64,000 nt of DNA from Klebsormidium nitens. Its lineage: Eukaryota; Streptophyta; Klebsormidiophyceae; Klebsormidiales; Klebsormidiaceae. Positions within the stretch are counted from its first letter, which is position 1; each line of letters begins with the position of its first letter. The stretch spans positions 1-64,000 of the forward strand of contig DF237462.1 of the NCBI GenBank assembly GCA_000708835.1, written 5' to 3'. Below, in pieces: positions 10,529 through 22,254 of the stretch. The notes below the pieces were generated by a model. The model was not told where the DNA came from. It ran no database searches and saw only the letters and a program-made list of their open reading frames with translations. The position numbers and the translations under genes are program-made.

Positions 10529-13500
10529 CTTCTTCGCACCCTCATTCTTGGTGGCTTCAAGCACCCGCAGCCTCGAGCGGAGACGGAACACTTCTCCGCC
10601 CAGCACCGTCAGGTTCGCAAGCGCTGCCGCTATTTTCCGGTGCCATACGTCTTGCATTTCAGCCAGGTCCTTCTCGCGCTGCTCCGCCAAATACAGCCGC
10701 TGCGCCTCTTGGTCCGCCCGTTGAGCGCGCGCCCACTCGCTGCGGCTCTCCTCGTTTGCCTTCAGCTCCGCCACCAGCGCCGCGCACTGCGCCTGTATAC
10801 AGCACCGCACAGGCTCGCTCGATAAGATACTCTAATTGGGGTGACATAGATTGATCGTTCCATAAGGATGTCTTGCCTAAGATCGGAATTGTCTGGTGGA
10901 GGACGGGAGCGACGATCCGACTTTTGCTGGTCATGCGCAGGGTGAAGCTGCTCTATGTCGAGCCTTGCTGTGTGCGGTTGTTTTTCTGGGCAAAAACCAC
11001 AGAAGGTGCTTGGGTTTTTGATCTGCGTACCCCTGTGAAGTGCGAAGTCCAGATTTTCAGAGCTTACGCCGCGCCTAGTGCACATGGATAAACGACGAAA
11101 TGACCGAAGAAATGATGATTGCCTTCTGACGCACCGAACAGCGTAGGGCAAAGCTTTCTCCTGGACAAGGCTTTGGCTAAGGAACGCTTTTGATATTTCA
11201 AAACAGCAGTTCAAAGAATCAACCGGGTGTTAGTCTATGCTCAACCTCGAAATCTGTATGACCGAGAGCGGCAAAGCAGAGCATTGGCTCTTTAGTACGC
11301 ATGGCATCCTGGTTGAGATACTTCACTGCAGATCTGTCATCGCCCAAATCAACCGCAGATGGACGAGTGGAGCTCACCTCGGCCGCCTCCTTCTTAAGCG
11401 TCAGGTCATGGATGGCCTTCGCCGCCTCCGCATCGGACGTCAGGATTGCTCCAGTGGCTGCTGGGCCCTTCGTATTCTTCTGCATAAAACGTGAGAAGCT
11501 CTTCCTCATTGTTACATTTGGGCACAAAGGAAGGAAGAATATGACAGCCTATTTGTATAAGCTTCGACGCCATTTCCTTCTTTACGAACGCCTTCAAACA
11601 GGGAGCGGTTTCCACCGATCTCCCGCTTCCGTTCTGCTACTTCTAGACTTCAAAACAAATTCCGGTTCTGAAACGATGCACACAGCGTATTTCTGGTTCT
11701 GACACGGTTCTACAACTTTGAGCACAGTCGCCTCTCTTCAACGCTTTAAAAAGAGAATACATTTCACAAACATGGTCTCGCTTCCATTAACAGGAATGCT
11801 CAAAGCTTGCAATAGAATCTCGATGGTAAAGTCTGGCTCCTCTTTGCTTGTTTGAGTCACTTTATAACATAGAATTTTAGATAACCTGAGCAACCCACAA
11901 ACCACTAAACCAGGCTGGTCGATAAAAGATTGATCGCGGAAATGCTCACCTTCTCCTTGAGCGCGCCGCTGGCCCCGGCCTGGCCCCCCTCGCGCTGCAT
12001 CACCCCCTTGGCCGGGACCGGCGCTGACGTGGTTCCGGATTCTCCGTCGGCACCACTTCCGGGTCCGGTCTTGGGCGCCCCAAATGCCAGTGCTTCCCGG
12101 ACTTGGACCTCCACCTGTTCGATTTCGGCCTCCAACAGCGCCAACTTCTTTTCCGCAGCGCTCGTCACGTCCGCCGAGATCTGTCCACCTTCTTCCTCGG
12201 CACCCGATTCGTCTGACTGCTTCTTCTTCCCCTTCGCGATCTCCATCCGTCTCAACTTTGCATCCGGACCATCGTTTTCGCTTCCCACTTCCTTCTCGAC
12301 GACTACTTTTCTCGCATTTACTGCCGCCAGTCGCTCCTCCTCGTCTGCCAACCGCTTCACGACTACGGCCAACTTGTCCGCTGCCGCCGCCGCCTTCTCC
12401 TCCGCTTCATTCTGTGCAGCTTGCGCCAGCGTGCGCGCAGCCTCCGCCTTCTGTGCCTGTACAACGTAACAAGGCTTTGTGAAAACCTCCTTTGTTCTCT
12501 GGGATGGATCTGCGAATACTATCAAGGTGAAGAGGCAAAACTCTCGTCATCAACTTGGGTTTTCTTTGACGTTCAGAGACGATGTGACATCTGGGAATCA
12601 ACCTGGGATGTTCATCAAAAGAATCATAGGCTTACCGGTTCTTAGTCATCGGTATTTATATGAGTGCTCTACTTCGTCGAAGAGCGCGATTTTGGAACCG
12701 GCTCGAATGTAAGAACGAAAGATCCAATAAGCAGGAGTCGGCTCTGAGAAGACGACTTGCTTTGTGAGCAAGATGGCATGCCAACTGATGAAGCTGGAGT
12801 CAGTGCATTTGAGATACCCAGAATCACAGTCTTAAGGACAGACGGACACGACTCTGTTCGGGAAATAGAGCACGATGTCCTCTGCTTGACCACGGTTGCT
12901 AATGGCTTCCTGTCTGCACACCATTCGTCGAGCGAGCCAAAAAACAGAATCTTCTGGGGCACTGATGGTCTGGAAGCACGAATCTCGTGGCACATAAGCA
13001 GTAGCAACACGCACAAAGGTTTCTTCAGATTGCCCACCTCAGCAGATTCTTGTGCCCGGATGGCCGCCACTTCCTTCTCCTTGTTGTCCAACTCTAGCGC
13101 CGCCAGCCGCAGCATCGCCTCGCGGGCGCGCAGGTCCTCCTCCGCCGCTTTCATCTTCACGTCCAAGTCCCCCAGCCTGACCTCCGCCTGTAGAAATAAC
13201 ACGTCTGCTGAGCACGAGGGTAGAATCATAAGCTGGTTACAGGGGTGCTGAGGTTCTTGGCCACGTGTCGACACGGGCTTAGGTTTTGACGTCGATTCGA
13301 AATGTTCATATTCTGCTTCGCGTTCGGCCTTATCCTATTCTAGCTTTCTCCTCACTCTTCCCAGATTGATTTTGTAAGATGTGCATCAGTTTTGCGGAGC
13401 AACAAAGAAGAGAACTCTCACGTCGAAATCAAAGGGTACAACACGATGACGTGCTCGCAAGTAGCACCGACACTTTGAGACGCGACTCGAACTCGTGCTG

Positions 13501-16353
13501 ATTTTGCTGAAAGCTTCCTCTGAACCTCTTTTTACCCTATTCATTTTTCAGGATCTGGATGGGATATTCAGACTTGGGGTCCGCTCTGAAGCAAAGACGT
13601 TCACAAGAAGCAAACGCGACACGCCGGGCTGGCGCCTGTGAGTGGCTGCGTGCCTTACCTCCTCCCTGAGCTTCTCCTCTTCGCCCGTCAGGTTGTGCGC
13701 AAAGATCTCGCGGGACCACGTCGCGAGATCTGAGTCCGCGTCTTCCGGAAGCTGCAGACGAGCAGATCTTGAGTCAATGGTGACTATCTGGTCTCCCAAC
13801 TAGAGCGAGAAAGAATCTTCCTACTGAATGCTGACGGTAGGGGCCGAAGACAGCTCGAGTGATACATTAGTAGCCATGCTTTCAAGTAGCATGGCCTTTC
13901 CTGTCGCAGATTAAACGCCAGGGGCTCAACTGATTGACCTTAGAAGTTTGGCAATGCAGACCGCACAGGACAAATGTTCATCACCAGTACACGTGTTTTT
14001 AGACACCCTGAACCTGCATGTATCTGGCAGCTGCTGACGTCATGGGATTTTTAGCGCACATTTCGAAAAGATTCGAGAGACAACCGCACATTTCAATCAG
14101 CCTCGGTCTGTGCATTTCGTTCAGGCAGCAATGGGAACGATCCAAAGGAGTACTTGCCAGAAAGTCGAGCGAGTGGCGGCCGAGCGGGAGGACGCCGTGG
14201 GAAGCGATTGGCTCGCGTGAGACGGCTGCGGCGGCGGTGGAAGACGTCGCCAAAGCCGGCGCCGGGCGGGCACTGGGCGGGGAAGCCAGGGCTGATGCGG
14301 CCGCGTGTGGGGCGGGGCCGCCCGCGATCAGGCCGAACGCCGGCTGCACCGCGACGCCGCCAGCCGCGGTCCCAGTCCTGCTGCTTTCCGTCGAGGCACT
14401 CTGCCGGCCCTTCTGCAGGCAAAAATCGGAATTTGAGAGGCTTACTGGGAGCTTGAACCTATGGAGAGACTCGAAGGAAAGCAACTTTTATAAATTTTGA
14501 AACGGAACGGAAAGTACCCTTTAACTGTTGAGTTGTCAATGCCTCCACGGTTTTTGACGTTTTCCTTCCCATCCCATCCAGGACACCTTTAGCAAGAAAA
14601 ACAGTTTAGAAAACCTAAAGCACCCCCAAAAAACTCGGAAAGATTTCAACCTTCCAGCCCTCCTTCTTGACCTCAATCTTTATAGCACGATTAGCCTTTT
14701 TCTGGCATCTCGACATCCTGTGCCAAAGCTTTCAAGGGGGCCATATTTACTGGAAATTGGAAGATTATCTGCATTTACCACACAAAAGTACTCAGATAAT
14801 AAGATAACATTCAAACAAGTCATCCAATCAATTTCTCACACTTTTGAAAAGGTTCTTGCAAAACCAAGCTTGCGAAATTGCCACCTACCTTCGATCCATT
14901 CGCAGGGAGCAGCTCGCCCTTCCGTGCAGTTGTTGAGCGGGACGCCGCCTTGCTGGCCTTCGTCGAAAGGTCTCCCGGCGACTTTGCTCCCAAGTCAGAG
15001 GCAGCGGTTGGGCTGCGGAAGGAGGTGGATGTCGCCCTGGCCAGCTTGGGGGTGGAATCTGAGGCCGCGGTAGAACTTCCCCGGCGCGAAGGAGGTGAGG
15101 CGGGGGAGCCGGCTGCGGTGCTCGACGCCCGGGCGCGCGAGACAGAGGGAGGAGGCGGGGAGAAGGTAGGGACTCTCCGTGCAGACGGGGGTGCGCGAGC
15201 AGACAGTGTGTTGGCTGGAGTAGAAGTTGGGGGGGACAACGTGCGAGCGCGGACCGTGGAGGAGGCGGTAGGGGAGAATGCGCCCGAAGTCGCAGGCGCG
15301 CGCGTCAGGGGGCGCCCGCGTGCCGGGGGAGATGACACCTAGAGTAGAGCGTGATCGTCAGAAATTCCTGCAGATTATGATAAAAGATTTTTATGAACGA
15401 CACATTTCTGAAAAACGACGTATCAAGAAGAGTGCTCTGATCTGGGCCAGCTGCTTTCAGTATATTGGCTGCGTCTGCGCAGATCTGGTTGTAGGATATG
15501 CTGAATCACTTTGCAGTGCTTCTCAAAAGTTTGAATGCATAAGAGCAACCTACTGTCCTCCACTATGTGACAGCTGACGTGGAGATTCTGGGTCGATGAT
15601 GTGCTTCAAAAACATTTATCGTGGTGCTTGAGACATTTAACCTGAGAGGAACAGACAGGTATCAATGATAACTTTCAGAACGAGCATAATGGTTTTGTGC
15701 ATCAACACCTGCATCAAATCACTACATCAGTCTCCAATCAGCCAACGATCATCAAAATGATCCTCGAGACTTGAATATGGGCCCTTCGTAGCGTCTCTTA
15801 TAGTGGTTCTGGTATCGATGGCTTTGAAGAAACACGTGTACTGCAATGATCCCAGCTAACAGGCAAGACAGAAGGATCCCTATGCTTTCCTAAGCTGCTT
15901 CGAAATTCAGCACCTCGAGATTTCAGAACGCGACACTCCTCCGAGGATCTTTCGGAATTGCAGTAGCTTCTGCAAAGCCTTGTAGATTCTTCAGGCCATT
16001 GCCTAATGAAGCTCTGTTGTTGCCTTCGAACCCCCTGAATTGTCTGATTGCGAAATGAAATCAACAAGCAAGGTTTTTCGAAGGCCTCACAAACCAATTG
16101 AAGCAAGGATGTAAACAAATTTTAATTTGCTAGAGGCACCCAGAAAGCACACTTTCCAAGGGCACAAAAACGATTGACACCTCCAGACCTCTTGCTATTT
16201 TCTATATCTTACGAGCAAGTGACTTGCCTGAGTCTGCTTGGCCCTAACAGATCCAGTCTGTGGCTCCATCCTTGCACGAGATGAGGTATCCCCCTTGACT
16301 TTCTTCACTTCTTCAGAGCGGCTTGGTATCACGATGTTCTTCATTTCTGCTTC
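10529..16353 (-). CDS. Ala/Glu-rich coiled-coil protein, copy 1 (partial model)
   Basis: Exons read 5' to 3' on the minus strand are 16228-16353, 14889-15338, 14158-14412, 13659-13751, 13038-13187, 11950-12456, 11378-11479 and 10529-10792. Every one is a multiple of three and joins in phase 0, for 649 codons. The first and last exons are not secured. The 14889-15338 exon is Ser/Pro/Thr/Arg-rich and looks disordered. The later exons are heptad-like coiled coil (AEVRLGDLDVKMKAAEEDL; ADKLAVVVKRLADEEERLAA; ATKNEGAKK). Two donors appear to be GC (GCAAGT after 16228 and after 14158). A paralogue lies at 25339-30723. I do not recognise the family; a structural or scaffold role is only suggested by composition. 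The plus-strand frames here are shadows. Confidence 0.7.
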
Positions 16354-16981
16354 CTTGCACACAGAAGGAGTAAGCAGTTGAAATAATTTTGGGATCCAAA
16401 TTGAGTCAATTGAATCAAACTGCAGTAAGTTTCATGCATCTTCTCATATGCCACTCAACTGCGGAATCTGCAGAATCTGCTAAATCTACATGAGCGTGTA
16501 ACATGCAGAGAAGCAGCAAACTCTCTGAAATCTGGCATGAAATTTCAGACCCCGTGCCCAATGTCCAACCTAACTTCCACAGTCTACCATAATCCTGCTT
16601 TGACTGATCTACCTTTCAGCCCCATCCTTATCTGTCCAAGATGCCAAGTTTAAGCAGAGTCGAAAGAGCAACCAGGAAACCATGCAACTGACCATCCACC
16701 TAGAATCTGCAAGAAGTGAGAACAGGCAAGAATTTTAGCTTACCTCCAGGTCCTGAAGGAGGTCTGCCAGATCTTATTATGATGAAAGCAAATCAACTGC
16801 CAAGACCTCGCGCGCCTTTTGGGCAGAACAGGTTATCTAGTACTTGCTGTGAAGAATGCACGAAGAGCGAGATAAGTGCAAGCCGCATCTATCGAAGCAC
16901 TAGCTCTCAGAATTGGTACCAAGGGCGGAAGTTCGGAAAGGAACCCCGGGCAAAGATTGCTCAACCTCTGAACCAATCTGA

Positions 16982-17455
16982 ATATTGCCTAGAGGGACAA
17001 AAAGAGGCCTCGCTCACAGAGCTTTCCTTCCGCTTCAGCCTTCGAAATGCTTTCCAAGTTGCCGCCTAGATAAAGAGCTAAGATATCCTCGAAGGTCTGA
17101 CGGTGAACTCTTTGAAGGAGGACCGGATCGTCCCTGCGCTGGTTGGTGGGTTCCAAGCGACCACTTAACGGAAGCTTTGCCCTTCGTCACAATTTGCATT
17201 GAGGTACTGCTTCGAGCAAGCGTTTCAACTCGAACATTCCTCGGTTCTTCACGGTTCAAGATGACAATCACCAGTTTCAGTCATTGCCTGCCACCAGGCT
17301 CTCGTGTGCGCAATCAAGGTCTTCCCTCGCAACCAATCAACCTTCGCCACGTTGTCCGCAGTGCGCGATATCCAAGATTTGCAAAATCATGGCTAGGTGC
17401 TAGCAGTTTCCGCAGACTCTCAATAGGTCTCTTCAATCATGTTGATGCTTGTTGA
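16982..17455 (-). other. Conserved 5' region of coiled-coil copy 1, with a broken exon
   Basis: On the minus strand, 17039 downward reads AEAEGKLCERGLF and then meets an in-frame TAG at 16991-16989. The counterpart in copy 2 (30652-30723) reads AKAEGQLCKRGLF and continues to a donor. Non-coding similarity to copy 2 extends further upstream (17060-17450 against about 30760-31080), including the CGCTGGTTGGTGGGTTCCA-type stretch. Either copy 1 has lost this exon or its translation starts further downstream. Confidence 0.45.
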
Positions 17456-19680
17456 GGGCGATATGTCTTTAAGCTGCAGTCCGCAGACCAGATATTGCAG
17501 GCGGGTAAGCGCGAACTGGCGTCTGGCAAACGGCACTGCAGAACCCTCACCGCAAGGCCGTGCTTGCTGAGAGCTGTAGGCGAAGCGCCTGAGAACCTTG
17601 CACGAAGTGTTTCATTTTCTTGCTTGCGCTCGTCGATCGTCTGATGTTCGAGATACCATGAAACATCGCAATATCGGGGGCCTTAACAGTGTGAAGCTTT
17701 TGTGCACTGGATCCTTGATATGGCCTCTCAGTGCATCGACCATCTATAACAGATGTAGAAGAAGTCCATGCTTTCAATACAACGTGATGCACAACCGACA
17801 AACAGCAACGCGACATGGACAGCTGCATGCCAAGGATGCGCGGTTTATTTTTCACATCTGCATGTCCAGACTATATTCAAGCTCATAGAGCCAACCGTCC
17901 GGATTAAATTGCATGAAGCTAGAAAGATGAAAATCGAGGATCCAAAAGCAAGAGTGCATATACAATAAGGCCCACGAAGACTTCGGCCGCCGCGTTAGAA
18001 TACGTCGGACCTTTCTTTGATGTCTGCCCGTCATACATGCAATGAGAAAGAACCGCGGACTTATTATAATCTGGCTTTAAGTAGTACCTCCGCAGGGCCA
18101 GTTCGCTTGTTTCGTCCTGATGCTCATAAAATCCGCCATGCTTGCGGTACGTTTCGACTCGTGACTTCAAGTAAAGCGAGTGATTGACTCCAATACATGC
18201 GTTTGGACTTCCAGTTTTAGAAGCACACTAAATGATTGTTCCGCACGTTTAGTTCCGGTAGCAGCTGAGGTGGGTCAAGCCGAATTCTAAGGCTTCATTG
18301 AGGCCGCCGCCTTCGTCCACTTCGCAATACGTGCCCTCGTCTGAATGTTTGGGGTAGCCATTCGCAAGTCAGTGACAACTTTAGACCGCTTATCTCTGTC
18401 TTTAAATACCTACGGAATTAGTCTTCAGGAGCAGTTGCCGCTGCTCCTTCCTAGATTCCTACCATTTCCGTGTACACAGTACGCTGGCAGTTTGTCCAAA
18501 ATGAAGTCAGGAAGCTTTCCTTCCAGAGGCGCAGGCTCGCCATCTTCTTCCTGATGGTGGCAACTGCAAAGCAGAGGATGGCGAGGCTCTGTCAGGACGG
18601 CTGGCCTTCTGAGAGAGGCCTCACCGGGTTTTTTAAAAATGAAAATGGGTCCCAGGTTCATGAGCAGACAAATAGGGGAGTTGCCCTCGAGCAGATAAAC
18701 GGACGAATCGTTAGCTCCTTGAGCGAACATTATCTCCACACTGAGTGAGAGCAGCAGGAAAGGAAGTTTTCTGTCACGAAGCCCCTCGTCGAGAGCACAC
18801 CAAGACAGTGTTCGGCGTCCGGTCTCTGGTTCCCGTGAGGCTGAGTCTGAAAGCTACAGCGCCTCCGGTTTGTTGAGCAATTAATGTTAACGAGGGAGAA
18901 GAGGCCAACGGCCAAAGCGACTGTGAACGTTGCCAAGTTGAATGAAAGGGGTTCCCGACATGACTGCATTTCGGCAGCTTCGCTCACTGTTCGCTGTTCC
19001 TAAAACATGTCAGACACAGAAGTTTGGGCAAATGGACGACGAACTGCATCTCTGTCCGTTGACAATCAGCGAGCTCCCAAGTCTCACCACGTTCTCGTCG
19101 AGCCTCCAAGGCGCCCACGTGCTCCTTCGCTTGCACCACGGGCTTGCACGTGGCAGAAATAGAACAGTAATGATTACGTTCCGCTCTTGCTGTAATCTCA
19201 AAATAATTTTGTAACGGTCCAGGTCGCTTCTGATAGGTTCTTACAATTCAGGTCGTGTTTGGAGGATACATCTCTTAATTAATTCAGCGCTAGAGCGCCG
19301 TGCTGCTGAAGAAAGCTCGTGTTTCCAAGTACTGTCCTTTCCAAGGGCAGAAAGACTTCTTTCTTTCATGGCCCCGGCATCGGACTCCATAAGTGACAAG
19401 TCGCGCGCGGCGCACCAATGGTTGAACGCCTTGTTGTAAGCCGGCAAAGATTTGTCCAGAATCCAGTAAGCGCTTGACCGCCACAATACCAAAGAGGATA
19501 TGTCGAAAGCGAAGACTGTGATGAACGACTGTTCAACCTGCACACGAATTATCTTCTTCACTTGGCATTCATGACGACGATATCGTAGAAGCAGAAGCCA
19601 CGGTCTTTCTGCTCATCTCTGTCAGAGCGCTCTACCACTGCGCAAGGGTGTCGAGGCGAACTTTTGCGAGGAACTTTTGA
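17456..19680. other. Gap upstream of coiled-coil copy 1; probable eroded helicase 3' part
   Basis: No credible gene is visible. By position this segment corresponds to 31290-35990 of unit 3, which carries helicase exons 7-11. A weak match to helicase exon 7 may lie near 19060-19150 (CTCGTCGAGCCTCCAAGGCGCCCA against CTCGTCGAGGCAGCCCAT), but it needs an alignment to confirm. Short open frames are scattered over both strands without splice-consistent neighbours. Confidence 0.3.
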
Positions 19681-19726
19681 AGCCCAAGTCTTAGTACGTT
19701 GATTTCCGGAGTCTGAAGCGCTTCAC

Positions 19727-21540
19727 CTGGACGAGAGGACGGCTTATCTACAAGACTGCGGCACTGTGTCCATCGCCAGCGGCAGAGCTGCAGCGCCACC
19801 TGCTAGAATGCCTCGTCCTCCAGAGCGATCGCGTTCGGTTCTACCTAGCCCTGAACACTGCCTCTATGCGACAGCGGCGACCTGGTTCCAAAGGGCAGAA
19901 AGGGGCCCCCAGCTTGGCACGGCTGTGCGCTGTGTGGGCGTGCCTGCACAGGGTTTTGTAAGGCAATAGATAATGGGCAATACTGTTGTGGAATGGTCGC
20001 TCGAGACGTCTTACTCGGTATGAAAGGTGATCGCTCTGCAGAGTGGTCCACTCCTCAGGGAATCAGAGACGGAAAAGCACTTCCGAGGGGTTTTGAAGCA
20101 GAATTGGATAAGATGTCCTCTCTTAGCGAACAAATGTACGGCTGCGAGGGTATAGAGATTGACTTATCTTGGCAATTACAAAGACATTTGACGACTTCAG
20201 AGAAACCGAAAAAAACAAAAGATCGATTGAAAAATGAAGACGTTGAGTATCGGAGCAAACCCATGGTGGGCAGCCTTGGCGAAGATTACGGCAATGAAGC
20301 CCAGGATAGCTCAGCATGTATTAATGCAAGAGGAATGTTCCCTGCCCCAATCAGTGTCGAGACAACGGCACTTCTGCTCACTGACAACCATGCTCATAGG
20401 TCGCGAGATGATTGTGTCTATTGAGGACCGAAAAGGAAGAACAAGCTTACAGTCAAATGCACTAACGCTGCATGCAAATGGTTCCAGCAAGGTCCACACG
20501 AGCTGCTTCAGAGTGCTCTTTTCGCAGACCCTTGCGCTGTATGCTGCCGGTGGACTTAGGCGGAGCGAATCGTGAGACGACGTGCAAGCGGCAGCTGGAA
20601 CCGCCACGCTGCGACTTCCATGTGGCTTCCTCACCTTGCACATGGGCAAATCCGCGAGTATCTTGATTGCGCCTAAGGGGTTGCAAGCACGTGCCTGCGC
20701 TAGCCCCGATTTGACCTGGAACAACGCCTGGGCGAGCATTCCAAACACGCGAAGCTGACCTGCAAGAATATCAACAAATTAGCAGTTATGCTTGAGCTGC
20801 AAGGTTCTACTGTGGGCTCTCTATCAGCTGCACTGGGAGGGGCTTGCTGAAGTGTGTCAGCGCAATCGTTGACTTATACTCATTACTGCCCTTTTCCCTG
20901 CCAAGGCCCTGCCCTCTCAACCTTCTCATTGAAGATGGTTTTCTGTGGGGCAATCAAACAGCTCGCAACGAAGGTTATGTTTCACGCCATTCATGACCCG
21001 GAATCACGTCCTCATTCCTGGGGCCTCTGTTCTGGGGCACAGAAATGCTTGGAAGCATCAAGCATTTGCGGGTATGGCGAGGACTACATGCCAAACTGCT
21101 GCCTGAAAACAAGGCAAGTCGACGACAAGCAAAGGTGAGACTCTATCCAGAACAAAAAGCGGTCCCGATTTTATGCTGGCCCGCCCGAAGGACTCGCAAT
21201 GGCCGGCCTCCTGGAGAGCTAAATTGCTGAGGTCATCATCACGCCCATCAACCCGCGCCGCCTGTCAAGTGCCGCCCACCTCAACATTGCTGACGTCATC
21301 ACCGCCATTTTCCTGCTCTTGCCTGCTCAAAGTGCTGATCACATGACGAGCTTGGGAAGCCATGCATGGGGAGGTGGCTTTTCATGAAACACGGAACTGC
21401 TTGAGGGTAATTGGCTTTTTGAGAGATCTGCAGATGCACGGAGAGGACACTGGTGTGTAGCTCGCACCAATGCAGCTTGTCCTGAGGAGGGGGTCCCGTG
21501 ACGGCTTGTGCATCACAGGCGGCCCTTCAGCTGGTGGGAT
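19727..21540 (-). pseudogene. DEAH-box helicase relic 2 (exons 6, 5 and 3 decayed)
   Basis: Three blocks match the intact helicase in order and strand. The exon 6-like block (about 19727-19948) retains CACCTGG at its 3' edge and CGGCTTATCTACAAG against CGGCTTGTCCATGAAG. The exon 5-like block (20635-20759) encodes SGLAQARACNPLGAIKIL against [18 protein letters not shown]. It keeps both splice edges: a GTGAGG donor and CTGCA on the acceptor side. The exon 3-like block is about 21235-21540. Its motif II reads DKLHWCELHT in place of [10 protein letters not shown] (near 21450-21485). Exons 1-2 are missing; exon 4 was not recognised. The F-box/LRR copy C promoter begins about 250 bp beyond. Not expected to be functional. 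Confidence 0.8.
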
Positions 21541-21814
21541 AGAAGCAAGATGTGAGTGTGATGCACATACTAGACTGTCTACTATTTAGGACTTTGTCCA
21601 CCCTCACCTGAGGCGTTGGCCTGGCAGGGTCCATTCTTTGCGCTTTTTGAGACGGCGCTTGGTCCACTAGGCCGAGCGCGAGTGGGCGGGGATTCCATGC
21701 GCGCCACCGTGTTGTGCTTTTCTGTTGGAACACCAGATGGAACAGAGCCTAAAGGTTGAAGGTAGACCAAGCGCAAAGTTCTCCCTGACCTCCATTTGGT
21801 CCATATTGCATTTC

Positions 21815-22254
21815 CGGCCAAAAGGAGGGATCCCCTAACAGAGTGGAAGGTGACGTGTCCCATGTTGGTCACTGTCAACCAATCCGAGTCATCCGATCCT
21901 GTCTAGGTGGCACCTCTGGTACCCACCGTAACAGCTTGCTTGCTAAAATGGTACCGTACCTTCGGTACCCTCTGCGCGAGGCCAGGGCACCGACTTTGAG
22001 CCGCACTGAGCCTCACTGCCCTCAGGATGAGATATAGAGGCAGCTGCAAAGTTGCTTCTTCACAACTTTCACTTCCTCGGAAGCAAGTTGTGTTTTAGCG
22101 CTCTGGCGCCCAGGCGATCTTTGGCGATCAGCGATCAGCATTGTGCGACCAGCTTTCAGTGGTCAGCGTTCAGCGACCAGCGATCTCTGTAGGGGCTAGG
22201 AGAGTTTAGGAGATAGAGCGCTTCCTGCTCCAGAGCATTCCATTGCTCTGCAGC
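21815..22254 (+). promoter_or_regulatory. Promoter and leader of F-box/LRR copy C
   Basis: The same ordered module as upstream of copies A and B is present: GGGATCCCC near 21827-21835, TGACGTGTC at 21851-21859, CCAATCCGAGTC at 21879-21890, TGTCTAGGTGGC near 21899-21911, and GTAC cores at 21918-21923, 21950-21960 (GGTACCGTACC) and 21964-21969. The leader keeps the AAGCAAGTTGTGTTTTAGCGCTCTGGCGCCCAGGCGATC-like block followed by GCGATCAG repeats before the ATG at 22255. Conservation while flanking sequence has drifted suggests functional sites. Confidence 0.55.

Noticed and set aside
11930-12482. Long plus-strand open frames (179 and 132 codons) over the coiled-coil gene
   Set aside because: They are antisense shadows of the minus-strand exon 11950-12456, whose composition, phase and paralogue support coding on the minus strand.
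20311-20748. 145-codon minus-strand frame as a small gene
   Set aside because: Its upstream part is the decayed helicase exon 5, and the frame continues through a former donor into intron sequence.
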